Positions 9,005 to 21,812 of a stretch of DNA of 64,000 nt are shown piece by piece. Every line of letters begins with the position of its first letter. The stretch's first letter is position 1. The notes under the pieces are model-generated. The model did not search any database. It was not told where the DNA came from and worked only from the letters and a program-made list of their open reading frames with translations. A program made the position numbers and the translations under genes. This DNA comes from Acidipropionibacterium acidipropionici (lineage in GTDB: Bacteria > Actinomycetota > Actinomycetes > Propionibacteriales > Propionibacteriaceae), in assembly GCF_001441165.1 (NCBI RefSeq), contig NZ_CP013126.1, forward strand, positions 2,323,551 through 2,387,550. The letters run 5' to 3'.

Positions 9005-10921
9005 ATGACGACTGACACGCTTGCCGTTCGTGAGGAGCTGCTGGCGCGAAGCGCCCGCAACCTCGGCGACATGCTCCGGAGACGGGTCGACCAGACCCCG
9101 GATGCGGTGGCCTTCTGGTACCCGGAGAACAAGACCTACGGCCCCGAGGAGTGGACGCCGGTCACCTGGAGCCAGATCCAGCAGGACGCCCACGAGGTGG
9201 CCGCCGGTCTGCTGGACCTCGGCCTGGAGCGCGAGCAGCGGGTGGCGATCTGCGCCGACACCACCCTGGACTGGATCCGCACCGACCTGGGGATCGCCTG
9301 CGCGGGCGGTGCCACCACCACCGTCTACGCCAACTCGAATCCCGAGGACGTCGAGTACATCGTCACCGCCTCGCAGTCGACCATCTACGTCGCCCAGAAC
9401 AGCGAGCAGGCCATCAAGGTCATCGGCCGCCCCGCCCTGGACGGGCTGCTGCGCCGCATCATCCTGGTCGACGACGACCGTCTCATCCAGGGGGCGCCGA
9501 ACTCCCCTCGGCGCACCGTGGCCGAGGACCGGCGGGTGATGTCCCTGGCACAGTTGCGGGAACTGGGCTGGAAGCGCCGCCGGCGCGATCCCGGGTGCGT
9601 GCAACGGACCATCGACGCCGTCACTCCCGCGTCCCTGTCGACCCTCATCTACACCTCCGGCACCACCGGAAAGCCCAAGGGCGTCGAGCTACCGCACCAG
9701 GCATGGACCTATATGGGCGTGGCGATGGAGTCCTGGGATCCCCTGGAGCCCGGCGACCTGCAGTACCTGTGGCTGCCCCTGGCCCACGTCTTCGGCAAGT
9801 GCCTGCTGGCGGTCCAGATCACCATCGGCTTCGCCTCGGCCGTGGACGGGCGGGTCGACCGCATCGTCACCGGGATGGGGGAGGTCCACCCCACCTTCAT
9901 GTGCGGTGTGCCGAGGATCTTCGAGAAGGTCCGCGCCAAGGTCATCACGGCCGGCGGCCTGGCCGGGCGCATCTCCTCCTGGGCTTTCAAGGTGGGATCC
10001 GAGAGTGCGCCCTACCGGCTCGACGACCGGCCGATGCCCAAGGGGCTGGCGGCCCGTCAGCTGGTCGCCGAGAAACTGGTGTTCTCCAAGCTCAAGAAGA
10101 CCATGGGCGGGCGGATCAGGATGATGATCGCCGGCGGCGCCAAGCTGTCGCCCCAGGTGCAGCGCTGGTTCTTCGCGGCCGGTATCCCGGTGGTGGAGGG
10201 CTACGGATCCACCGAGACCTCGGCCATCGCCTTCTTCAACGTGCCCAAGAAGGGCCGGTTCGGCCCCCGCTTCGGCACCGTGGGCCTGGTCTGCCCCGGC
10301 ATCGAGGCACGGATCGCCGAGGACGGGGAGGTCCTGGTACGCGGCCCGATCGTCGCCAACGGCTATCACGACGATCCGGAGCGGACCCGCGAGTCCTTCG
10401 AGGACGGGTGGTTCCACACCGGCGACATCGGGCACTTCGACGAGCTCGACCACCTGGTCGTGACCGACCGCAAGCGCGACATGATCAAGACCTCCGGCGG
10501 CAAGTACATCGCCCCCCAGCACGTGGAGTCCACGCTGATGGGCACCTGCCCGTACCTGTCCCAGGCCGTCGTGGTGGGGGAGGGGCACAAGTACGCAGTC
10601 GCCCTGCTCACCCTGGACCACGACTCGCTGATGGCCTGGGGATCGCGCCACGGACGTGCCGAGAAGTCCTACCAGCAGCTCAGCCAGGAGCCGGAGATCA
10701 GGGCGTCGATCCAGCGCTACGTCGATCGGGCCAACACCCACCTGGAGCGGTGGGAGACGATCAAGAAGTTCACCATCCTCGATCATGAACTGGACGGCGA
10801 CCGGGGCCTGGTGACGGAGAACATGAAGGTGCGCCGGGGCAAGGTGATCGACGAGTACGCCGAGGAGATCTCGGCGATGTACGACGACGAGCAGTCCGTA
10901 CCCTTCGACGGGGAGGACTGA
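9005..10921 (+). CDS. Long-chain acyl-CoA synthetase (AMP-forming), second of two
   Basis: A 638-residue paralogue of the preceding gene. It has TLIYTSGTTGKPKG near residue 213, EGYGSTETSAIAF near 400, FHTGDIGHFDELD near 470 and TDRKRDMIKTSGGKYIAPQ near 485. The ATG at 9005 is chosen by alignment with the upstream paralogue, because an in-frame GTG 21 bases earlier adds only MGKGDPD. Only a weak AAAGGG is present upstream, so translation may be coupled to the first synthetase. Its TGA overlaps the ATG of the thioesterase by one base. Two tandem synthetases suggest duplication with divergence in chain-length preference; that is inference. Confidence 0.9.
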   Translation: MTTDTLAVREELLARSARNLGDMLRRRVDQTPDAVAFWYPENKTYGPEEWTPVTWSQIQQDAHEVAAGLLDLGLEREQRVAICADTTLDWIRTDLGIACAGGATTTVYANSNPEDVEYIVTASQSTIYVAQNSEQAIKVIGRPALDGLLRRIILVDDDRLIQGAPNSPRRTVAEDRRVMSLAQLRELGWKRRRRDPGCVQRTIDAVTPASLSTLIYTSGTTGKPKGVELPHQAWTYMGVAMESWDPLEPGDLQYLWLPLAHVFGKCLLAVQITIGFASAVDGRVDRIVTGMGEVHPTFMCGVPRIFEKVRAKVITAGGLAGRISSWAFKVGSESAPYRLDDRPMPKGLAARQLVAEKLVFSKLKKTMGGRIRMMIAGGAKLSPQVQRWFFAAGIPVVEGYGSTETSAIAFFNVPKKGRFGPRFGTVGLVCPGIEARIAEDGEVLVRGPIVANGYHDDPERTRESFEDGWFHTGDIGHFDELDHLVVTDRKRDMIKTSGGKYIAPQHVESTLMGTCPYLSQAVVVGEGHKYAVALLTLDHDSLMAWGSRHGRAEKSYQQLSQEPEIRASIQRYVDRANTHLERWETIKKFTILDHELDGDRGLVTENMKVRRGKVIDEYAEEISAMYDDEQSVPFDGED

Positions 10922-11793
10922 TGGCCGATGCCGCCGTGCCGGAGCCGCCCGGCGCGGTGCGCGTCCGCATCCCGCTGCGCTGGTCGGACATGGACCACCA
11001 GGGCCACGTCAACAATGTGAGCATCTCCGAACTGGTCCAGGAGGCCCGCTCCCTGGCGCTGGCCGGGACGCCGGTGGAGAAGCTCTTCGGCACCGGCATC
11101 GTGGTGGTGACCCAGGACGTCGAGTTCCTGTCCCCGTTCACCGTCGACGAGGTGCCCCTCGACGTCGACGTGTGGTGCTCGGCGGTCGGTGCGGCCAGGA
11201 TCCGGTTGGAGTACCGGGCCCGCCACCACGGGGCCGACGTGGCCCGGGCACGGGGAACGGTGTGCCCCTTCGACTTCGAGGCGGGCCGGCCCAGGAGACT
11301 GGCCCCCGATGAGCACGCGACCTTCGAGGCGATGAGCGGCCCGGCCTCCGAATGGGCGTCCTTCCCCAATCCGGACGTCGCCGGGCTCGGCGACGTCGTC
11401 GACGTCCCGGTGCGCTGGTCCGACGTGGACCGCTACGGGCATGTCAACAATGTCGCCCAGGCCGGCTACCTGCAGGAGGCGAGGATCCGGGCCACGACGT
11501 CGTGGTCGACGGGGATGAGACGGGCCGGGGACCGGCTGTGGGTGGTGGCCCGGCAGGACATCGCCTACCGCCACCAGGTGCACCCCGAGATCGGGACCTG
11601 CCCGGTGCACACCGCGCTGACCCGGCTGGGCCACTCCTCGGTGACCCTGTCGGCCGCCATCCCCACTGACGAGGGCACCGCCCTCCAGGCGGTCACCGTG
11701 CTGGTGTGCGTCGACCCGTCATCCGGGGCCGCGGTGCCGATCGACGACGCGACCCGCGCCGATCTGGCCGACCACCTGGTCCAGCTTCCCTGA
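10921..11793 (+). CDS. Tandem double-hotdog acyl-CoA thioesterase
   Basis: 290 residues made of two 4HBT (hotdog) domains, about 10-135 and 150-285. Each repeat carries the same signature: RWSDMDHQGHVNNV and RWSDVDRYGHVNNV, both followed by a QEAR motif. The Asp of the WSD(M/V)D segment is the usual catalytic position and is present in both halves. Such proteins hydrolyse acyl-CoA or acyl-ACP thioesters. It starts on the A of the stop codon of the second acyl-CoA synthetase, so synthesis is almost certainly coupled. A synthetase and thioesterase made together could set the balance of free and CoA-bound acyl chains; physiological substrate unknown. Confidence 0.88.
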   Translation: MADAAVPEPPGAVRVRIPLRWSDMDHQGHVNNVSISELVQEARSLALAGTPVEKLFGTGIVVVTQDVEFLSPFTVDEVPLDVDVWCSAVGAARIRLEYRARHHGADVARARGTVCPFDFEAGRPRRLAPDEHATFEAMSGPASEWASFPNPDVAGLGDVVDVPVRWSDVDRYGHVNNVAQAGYLQEARIRATTSWSTGMRRAGDRLWVVARQDIAYRHQVHPEIGTCPVHTALTRLGHSSVTLSAAIPTDEGTALQAVTVLVCVDPSSGAAVPIDDATRADLADHLVQLP

Positions 11794-11800
11794 GCCCGAT

Positions 11801-11856
11801 GTGGCGCCCAGCGGCGCCGGGGCCCGTCAACACCCGTCGTCGCCGCTGGACGCCAC
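11801..11856 (+). terminator. Long hairpin after the thioesterase operon
   Basis: Arms 11801-11816 and 11841-11856 (GTGGCGCCCAGCGGCG against its complement, one mismatch in 16) enclose a 24-nt loop and are followed by TTTG. It starts 8 bases after the thioesterase stop. Confidence 0.55.
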
Positions 11857-11914
11857 TTTGAGGACCGGCCCAGGGTGTGTGTTCGGAGGATGACCTGTCG
11901 GCGGACATGGACGG

Positions 11915-11958
11915 TTCACATAACGTACGGTTTCCGTACTATTCTTCACGATCGTGAA
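11915..11958 (+). promoter_or_regulatory. Promoter with two palindromic operators ahead of the marR-MFS pair
   Basis: TTCACA (11915-11920) and TACTAT (11937-11942) are spaced by 16 bases; TATTCT (11940-11945) is an alternative -10. Between the boxes lies GTACGG-TTT-CCGTAC (11925-11939). A perfect 14-bp palindrome TTCACGATCGTGAA (11945-11958) covers the expected transcription start and the GTG start codon. Both are good candidates for autoregulatory MarR sites. Confidence 0.6.
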
Positions 11959-12415
11959 TTCGCAGCCCATCACCCCGGCCCTCGCCTCAGAACTGGCGCT
12001 GGCCTGCGGCCGTCTTCAGCGGCACGCCAAGAGACTGGCCGGCCTGACGCCGGCGTCGAGCACCTGGCGGGTGCTGCACACCATCGAGATGGAGGGCCCG
12101 CTGAGCCCCGGCCGGCTCACCCGTCTGGAGGGCAACAGGCCCTCGGCCACCACGGACCTCATCGCACGGCTCCTGCGCGACGGGCTGGTGAGCCGGCGCC
12201 CCGACCCCGCTGACGCCCGGTCCAGCCTGATCTCGGTCACCCCGGCCGGGGCCGACTACTGCCGCCGGGCCGAGGCGGCCATCGGCGAGAGTCTGGCCCC
12301 GGCGCTGGCCGGGCTGAGCGCCCGGGACGTCGCGACCCTGGCCGACTGCCTGCCGGCCATCCAGGCGGCGGTGGCCCTGCTGCGGGAAGCACCTGTCACG
12401 AGAGGAACGAAGTGA
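11954..12415 (+). CDS. MarR family regulator of the adjacent MFS exporter
   Basis: A 153-residue winged-helix protein. It shows the MarR core: SSTWRVLHTIEMEGPLSPGRLT, recognition helix region RPSATTDLIARLLRDGLV, and the wing with RRPDPADARSSLISVT. The GTG at 11954 is inside a 14-bp palindrome and only 8-11 bases after the candidate -10, so the mRNA is probably leaderless or nearly so. It overlaps the MFS gene by 4 bases (GTGA), forming a two-gene operon in which a MarR repressor senses a compound exported by the pump. This is a common arrangement for drug or metabolite resistance; the inducer is unknown. Confidence 0.87.
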   Translation: MNSQPITPALASELALACGRLQRHAKRLAGLTPASSTWRVLHTIEMEGPLSPGRLTRLEGNRPSATTDLIARLLRDGLVSRRPDPADARSSLISVTPAGADYCRRAEAAIGESLAPALAGLSARDVATLADCLPAIQAAVALLREAPVTRGTK

Positions 12416-13605
12416 GCAAGATCCGTCCGGCGGTGTGGGCCGTCACCATCGCCTGTGCCTTCTCCTACATGGGGATCGGTCTGGTCGACCCCATCCTGCC
12501 GACCATCTCGGCCTCCCTGCACGCCTCGCCCGGCCAGACCGAGCTGCTGTTCACCACCTACCTCATCGTCACGGCCATCGTGATGTTCTTCGCGTCCTGG
12601 GTCTCCTCGCGCATCGGCCGCAAGACCACTCTGATGATCGGCCTGGGGATCGTCGTGGCCTTCGCGGCGCTTTGCGGCCTCGCCGGCAACGTCAACGTCA
12701 TCATCGGATTCCGGGGAGGCTGGGGAGTCGGCAACGCCCTGTTCGTCTCCACGGCACTGGCCACCGTCCTGGGCGCCTCGGCCGAGCCCCGCCGCGCCAT
12801 CATGCTCTACGAGGGGGCGCTGGGCGCCGGGATGGCGCTGGGCCCGCTGGTCGGAGGCCTGCTGGGCGGCATCTCATGGCGGGGCCCGTTCTTCGGCACT
12901 GCGGTACTAATGGCCATCGGCCTGGTCGCGATCACGATCTTCGTGCCCTACAAGCCCGCCCAGGGAACCCCCCGCCCGGTCTCGGCACCCTTCAAGGCGC
13001 TGGGCGACCGGCGCATGCGCCTTCTCATGCTGGCCGCGGTCTGCTACAACTACGGCTACTTCACCCTGCTGGCCTACGCGCCCTTCCCGCTGCACGAGGC
13101 CGCCGCCCGCACCGGCTGGGAGTTCAGCCCTATCGATCTGGGCCTGGTCTTCTTCGGATGGGGTCTGCTGCTGGCCGGAGGCTCGGTGCTCGGCGCCCCG
13201 TGGCTGTCGAAGCACTACGGGGTCCGTCACACCCTGGTCGCCTGCCTGGCCGGGCTGACCGTCGTCGAGATCGTGCTGGCCGCCAGCCTCAACCCGGTGG
13301 TGCAGATCGTTTTCGTCATCATCGGCGGCGGCTTCATCGGCGTCCTCAACACGGCGATGACCGAGCTCGCCACCCTGGCCACGGATCTGCCCCAGGACGT
13401 CGCCTCCTCCAGCTACTCGGGTGTCCGGTTCATCGGGGGCGCGATCGCGCCGACCCTCACCGGGCCGCTGTCGGCGCTGTGGGGGGCCGGCGGGCCGTAC
13501 TGGATCGGCGCGGCCTCGCTGGTGGCCACGGTCGGCCTGCTCTGGCTGGATCACGTGACGACGGTCCGTCGCGCCGGACGGCTCGCGCTTCACCCCGACG
13601 TGTGA
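12412..13605 (+). CDS. Major facilitator superfamily exporter
   Basis: A 397-residue membrane protein with twelve hydrophobic segments and the loop 2-3 motif WVSSRIGRKTTLMIG (motif A region), plus GAGMALGPLVGGLLGG in the fifth segment, which resembles the antiporter motif C of drug-proton efflux pumps. Its GTG start overlaps the MarR stop codon, with AGAGGAACGAA just upstream as ribosome site. It is likely a proton-driven efflux pump under control of that MarR. The last 16 bases overlap the 3' end of the convergent acetyltransferase gene. Substrate cannot be predicted. Confidence 0.87.
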   Translation: MSKIRPAVWAVTIACAFSYMGIGLVDPILPTISASLHASPGQTELLFTTYLIVTAIVMFFASWVSSRIGRKTTLMIGLGIVVAFAALCGLAGNVNVIIGFRGGWGVGNALFVSTALATVLGASAEPRRAIMLYEGALGAGMALGPLVGGLLGGISWRGPFFGTAVLMAIGLVAITIFVPYKPAQGTPRPVSAPFKALGDRRMRLLMLAAVCYNYGYFTLLAYAPFPLHEAAARTGWEFSPIDLGLVFFGWGLLLAGGSVLGAPWLSKHYGVRHTLVACLAGLTVVEIVLAASLNPVVQIVFVIIGGGFIGVLNTAMTELATLATDLPQDVASSSYSGVRFIGGAIAPTLTGPLSALWGAGGPYWIGAASLVATVGLLWLDHVTTVRRAGRLALHPDV

Positions 13606-14123
13606 GGGCCTGACACCCAGCGGAACTCTCCGTCGAGGACGAGGGCGGTGGGCCGGAAACCGAGCTTGGCCGCCACCCTCTGCGAGGCGGCGTTGTCGGG
13701 GTGGATGTAGGCCCTGAACTCGGCCACGCCCCGGGACGCGAGCCATCCGAGAACGGCCCCGGCGGCCCGGGTCGCGATTCCGCGGCCCTGCCAGGCCGGG
13801 CCGACGACCCATCCCAGTGAGGCCACGAGGACGTGGCCGGGTTCCCGATCCTCCAGCGTCGCCTGGACGAACCCTGCCGCCGCCCGGTCCGGTGCCACCC
13901 GGACGATCCAGTTCAGCCATCTCTGAGTGCCGTCACTGGAGGCGCCGTGGACCTGGGAGCGGTACCTGGCCCGCAACCGGCTCAGGGTCGGCGCCGAGCC
14001 TCCGATGAACCGGTACAGCGACTCGTCGGCCAGCACCCCGGCCATCTCCTCGGCGTCGTCCACCCGCAGCGGTTCGAGCCGCAGATCGCCTACGGTCAGG
14101 GGTTCTGCCGACGGCCAGGTCAC
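13590..14123 (-). CDS. GNAT family N-acetyltransferase (RimJ/RimL type)
   Basis: A 177-residue GNAT fold. N-terminal TVGDLRLEPLRVDDAEEM is typical of RimJ-like members, LGWVVGPAWQGRGIATRAAGAVLGWL holds the acetyl-CoA-binding Q/RxxGxG/A loop, and IHPDNAASQRVAAKLGF is the final conserved segment. The GTG at 14123 is chosen because CACTCT lies 7 bases upstream (leaderless pattern) and the residues further upstream look unlike the family. Substrate unknown; relatives acetylate ribosomal proteins, amino groups of small molecules or antibiotics. It is convergent with the MFS gene and stands alone. Confidence 0.82.
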   Translation of the reverse strand: MTWPSAEPLTVGDLRLEPLRVDDAEEMAGVLADESLYRFIGGSAPTLSRLRARYRSQVHGASSDGTQRWLNWIVRVAPDRAAAGFVQATLEDREPGHVLVASLGWVVGPAWQGRGIATRAAGAVLGWLASRGVAEFRAYIHPDNAASQRVAAKLGFRPTALVLDGEFRWVSGPHTSG

Positions 14124-14136
14124 GGGGTCGAGAGTG
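14124..14136 (-). promoter_or_regulatory. Candidate leaderless -10 of the GNAT gene
   Basis: Minus-strand CACTCT (14136-14131), then 7 bases to the GTG at 14123; no Shine-Dalgarno present. Confidence 0.35.
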
Positions 14137-14183
14137 CCACCCCCGCCCAACGACGGCCCCCGCCGTCGGAGGCCGCTATGACA

Positions 14184-14216
14184 CGACCGCCCCGCGAGAA
14201 GCTCGCGGGGCGGTCG
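14184..14216. terminator. Terminator downstream of gnd
   Basis: Perfect 15-bp inverted repeat CGACCGCCCCGCGAG (14184-14198) and its complement (14202-14216), 3-nt loop. It lies 18 bases after the gnd stop on the minus strand and before the GNAT gene. Confidence 0.75.
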
Positions 14217-14234
14217 CACACGCAACGGGTGAGG

Positions 14235-15680
14235 TCAGTCGGCGCTGACCTCCGAGCCGTCCCCGCTCCACAGGGTGTGCCAGGAGCCCTCGTCGTCGAC
14301 GCGCTGGTAGGTGTGGGCGCCGAACAGGTCGCGCAGCCCCTGGGTGAGGGCCGCGTTGAGGCGCGGGGCGCGCACCTGGTCGTAGTAGCCCAGCGCCGAG
14401 GCGAAGCCGGGCACCGGTACACCGGCCTCGGCGGCCCGGGCGATCACCCGGCGCCACGATCCCTGGGAGGAGGCCAGCTCGGCCTTCACCGACGGGGCCT
14501 CCAGGAGTGTGGTGAGGTCGTGGGCGGCGTACTCGTCGCGGATCCTCTGGAGCAGCTGGGCGCGGATGATGCAGCCGTCGCGCCAGATCGAGGCGACCTT
14601 GGCCATGTCGACCTCCCAGCCGTACTCCTGGGCGGCGGTGCGGATCTCGTCGAGACCCTGCGAGTAGGCCACCACCTTGGCGCACCACAGGGCCGAGCGG
14701 ACGTCGTCGATGAAGCCCTGCCGGTCCTCGACGCTGATGCTCCGGTCGGGGCCCTCCAGGGCCGCCTGGCCGGCGGCGCGGAGCTTCGGGGCGCTGGAGA
14801 CGGCGCGGGAGAAGACCGCCTCGCCGATGGTGGACACGTCGACCCCCATCTCCAGTGCGGTCTGCACGGTCCAGGTGCCGGTGCCCTTCATGCCGGCGGC
14901 ATCGGCGATGACGTCGATGAGATCGGCACCGGTGCCGCGCGGGTCCTTGGTGGCCAGCACCCGGGAGGTGATCTCGATGAGGTAGGAGTCGAGGTCGCCG
15001 GTGTTCCATCCGGCGAAGACCTCGGCTGCCTCGGCGTTCGACAGACCGGCGGCGCGCAGCAGGGCGTGGGCCTCGCCGATGAACTGCATGTCGGCGTACT
15101 CGATGCCGTTGTGCACCATCTTGACGAAGTGGCCGGCGCCGTCGGTGCCCATCCAGGCGCAGCAGGGCTCGCCGTCGACATGGGCCGAGATCTTCTCCAG
15201 CACCGGGCCGATGGCCTTGTAGGACTCCTTCGAGCCGCCGGGCATGATCGAGGGCCCCTCCAGGGCGCCCACCTCGCCGCCGGAGATCCCGGTGCCCACG
15301 TAGTGGATGCCGGTCTCGCGCAGTGCGGCCTCGCGGCGCCTGGTGTCCTTGAAGAAGGAGTTGCCGCCGTCGACGAGGATGTCGCCGGGCTCCAGCAGCG
15401 GCACCACCTCGTCGATGACGGCGTCGGTGCCAGCGCCGGCCTTGACCATCATCACGACGCGGCGCGGACGCTCCAGCGAGGCGGTGAAGTCGGCCAGCTC
15501 ATGGGCGGGCAGGAACACCCCCTCGTCGCCGTGATCGGCCATCACCTGGTCGGTGCGGGCCGCGGTCCGGTTGTACAGCGCCACCCGGAAGCCCTTGTGG
15601 GCCATGTTGCGGGCCAGATTCGACCCCATCACCGCCATACCGATGACACCGACATCGGCCTGTGCACTCGAATCGGACAT
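14235..15680 (-). CDS. gnd: 6-phosphogluconate dehydrogenase, decarboxylating
   Basis: A 481-residue cytosolic enzyme that oxidises 6-phosphogluconate to ribulose-5-phosphate and CO2 with production of reduced nicotinamide cofactor. The Rossmann motif GVIGMAVMGSNLARN is at residues 11-25 and is followed by LYNRT, where Asn-Arg-Thr favours NADP. ISGGEVGALEGPSIMPGG and VKMVHNGIEYADMQ (catalytic Lys and Asn) are intact, and the C-terminal all-helical domain is complete. Length equals the long (E. coli-like) class. AGGAGGAG lies 5 bases before the ATG. zwf-opcA-pgl and rpiB in the same window supply the neighbouring steps of the pentose phosphate route. Confidence 0.96.
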   Translation of the reverse strand: MSDSSAQADVGVIGMAVMGSNLARNMAHKGFRVALYNRTAARTDQVMADHGDEGVFLPAHELADFTASLERPRRVVMMVKAGAGTDAVIDEVVPLLEPGDILVDGGNSFFKDTRRREAALRETGIHYVGTGISGGEVGALEGPSIMPGGSKESYKAIGPVLEKISAHVDGEPCCAWMGTDGAGHFVKMVHNGIEYADMQFIGEAHALLRAAGLSNAEAAEVFAGWNTGDLDSYLIEITSRVLATKDPRGTGADLIDVIADAAGMKGTGTWTVQTALEMGVDVSTIGEAVFSRAVSSAPKLRAAGQAALEGPDRSISVEDRQGFIDDVRSALWCAKVVAYSQGLDEIRTAAQEYGWEVDMAKVASIWRDGCIIRAQLLQRIRDEYAAHDLTTLLEAPSVKAELASSQGSWRRVIARAAEAGVPVPGFASALGYYDQVRAPRLNAALTQGLRDLFGAHTYQRVDDEGSWHTLWSGDGSEVSAD

Positions 15681-15776
15681 CTGCTCCTCCTGTGATCGAT
15701 CGTCTTCAATACTGGCAGCACCCGCGAAGTGCCCCTCCCGGCGTTCGGGAAGCGGGCGCCGCGCGCCGTGCTGGGC

Positions 15777-15789
15777 TAGTCTTCGCCCT
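15777..15789 (+). promoter_or_regulatory. Candidate leaderless -10 of the small membrane protein gene
   Basis: TAGTCT (15777-15782) followed by 7 bases and ATG 15790. Confidence 0.45.
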
Positions 15790-16056
15790 ATGAGCGAAGC
15801 CGCTGTTGCGATGACCGCACTGGTCCCGATGAAGGTGCTCCCCGGCTGGCCGGAGGCCTCCTACAGCGGGTTCCATGTGCTGGTCCTCTGTGTCCTGGCC
15901 CCCTTGGCCGTCGCAGTGCTGTTCGCCCTCATCGGCAAGGCGCCGGGATGGTTGAGGGCGCGCCACGCCGAGGAGGTCGAGGAGGAGATCGCCGATCCCG
16001 ACGTCACCGCCACCACCTCCGTCATCGCCCGGCCGCAGCGCGCAGAGCTGGACTGA
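15790..16056 (+). CDS. Small single-pass membrane protein, function unknown
   Basis: An 88-residue protein. A short polar N-terminus is followed by one clear hydrophobic helix (LVLCVLAPLAVAVLFALIG, about residues 30-49), then a basic stretch (KAPGWLRARH) and an acidic, Thr-rich cytoplasmic tail ending RPQRAELD. The basic residues after the helix predict an outside N-terminus. The frame is open further upstream, but ATG 15790 is supported by TAGTCT seven bases before it and by the good fit to a leaderless start. It lies alone between the divergent gnd gene and the convergent pepN gene, 8 bases from the pepN stop. I do not recognise a family. Confidence 0.65.
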   Translation: MSEAAVAMTALVPMKVLPGWPEASYSGFHVLVLCVLAPLAVAVLFALIGKAPGWLRARHAEEVEEEIADPDVTATTSVIARPQRAELD

Positions 16057-16064
16057 CATCGGCC

Positions 16065-18659
<2,595 letters not shown>

Positions 18660-18865
18660 CGTGCCTCCGTTTGCGTGTCGGCGCGGCAGTCCTGATCGTG
18701 ATCCGCTCCTTGGCCAGACTGTATCGGCTGTCGGCACGGTGGGGGGCCGCTGGCGGGGCGGTTCCGCGGATTTGTCCCGGTGGTGACGTGAGCCGACCGC
18801 GAAACACGCCGCGAATCGGCCGGCCTCGGCCCCCGCGGACCCTCCGGAGCGGGTTGACTGGGCCC

Positions 18866-19468
18866 ATGACGACGACAGTTGACTTCTGGTTCGATCCCGC
18901 CTGCCCCTGGGCCTGGATGACGTCGCGATGGATGCTCGAGGTGGAGAAGGTCCGCGATGTCCACACCGTCTTCCACGTGATGAGCCTGGCCGTGCTCAAC
19001 CAGGGCCGCGACCTGCCCGAGAGCTACCGGGCCGAGATGGACAGGGCATGGATCGGCGCCCGGGCCGCCACCGGCGTGGTGGAGACCTACGGGCAGGAGG
19101 CGGTGCGCCCCTTCTACACCGCGCTGGGCACCCGCTACCACCTCCAGAAGGCGGCCCATGACCAGGCCACCGTCGAGGCCGCGCTGTCCGAGTGCGGCTA
19201 CGACACCGGGATCGCGCGGCGGGCGACCACCGACGAGTTCGACGAGGCGATGATCGCCTCCCACCACCGGGGGATGGATCCGGTGGGCCAGGACGTCGGC
19301 ACCCCGGTGATCCACCTCCACGGGATGGCCCTCTTCGGCCCGGTGATCTCCCCGGCACCCAAGGGGGAGCAGGCCGGGGAGCTCTTCGACGGCTTCGAGA
19401 AGATGGTGGCCTATCCCGGCTTCTTCGAGCTCAAGCGCAGCAGAACTGTAGGACCGATATTTGATTGA
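18866..19468 (+). CDS. DsbA-family mycothiol-type oxidoreductase (Rv2466c-like)
   Basis: A 200-residue cytosolic thioredoxin-fold protein with a helical insert. The active site reads FDPACPWAW with Cys13; the cis-proline loop is DVGTPVIHLHG; FFELKRSRT is near the C-terminus. From memory, the mycobacterial orthologue Rv2466c (mycothiol-dependent reductase) has CPWC and the same ends; here the resolving cysteine is Ala16, so only a monothiol mechanism is possible. The position between pepN and rpiB/nei2 matches the mycobacterial order, apart from an intervening ligA and two GNATs. No Shine-Dalgarno is evident; TTGACT lies 6 bases before the ATG. Confidence 0.82.
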   Translation: MTTTVDFWFDPACPWAWMTSRWMLEVEKVRDVHTVFHVMSLAVLNQGRDLPESYRAEMDRAWIGARAATGVVETYGQEAVRPFYTALGTRYHLQKAAHDQATVEAALSECGYDTGIARRATTDEFDEAMIASHHRGMDPVGQDVGTPVIHLHGMALFGPVISPAPKGEQAGELFDGFEKMVAYPGFFELKRSRTVGPIFD

Positions 19469-19600
19469 GGCGGGTGAGTCGACTCCCCCCTGCCCCCTCG
19501 TGGCGGTGGCTGACGCTCAGATCCCATCTGCATCGCAGGCCTCGCGCTGAGGGTCGGGTCTGTGGGCGGGTTCCTGTCGGTGGAGTGCGCAAAGATGTAG

Positions 19601-21808
<2,208 letters not shown>

Positions 21809-21812
21809 GCGC

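Noticed and set aside
6938-9604. Long minus-strand frame (about 890 codons) opposite the acyl-CoA synthetases
   Set aside because: Shadow of the real plus-strand genes, which have complete AMP-binding motifs; no family features in the antisense product.
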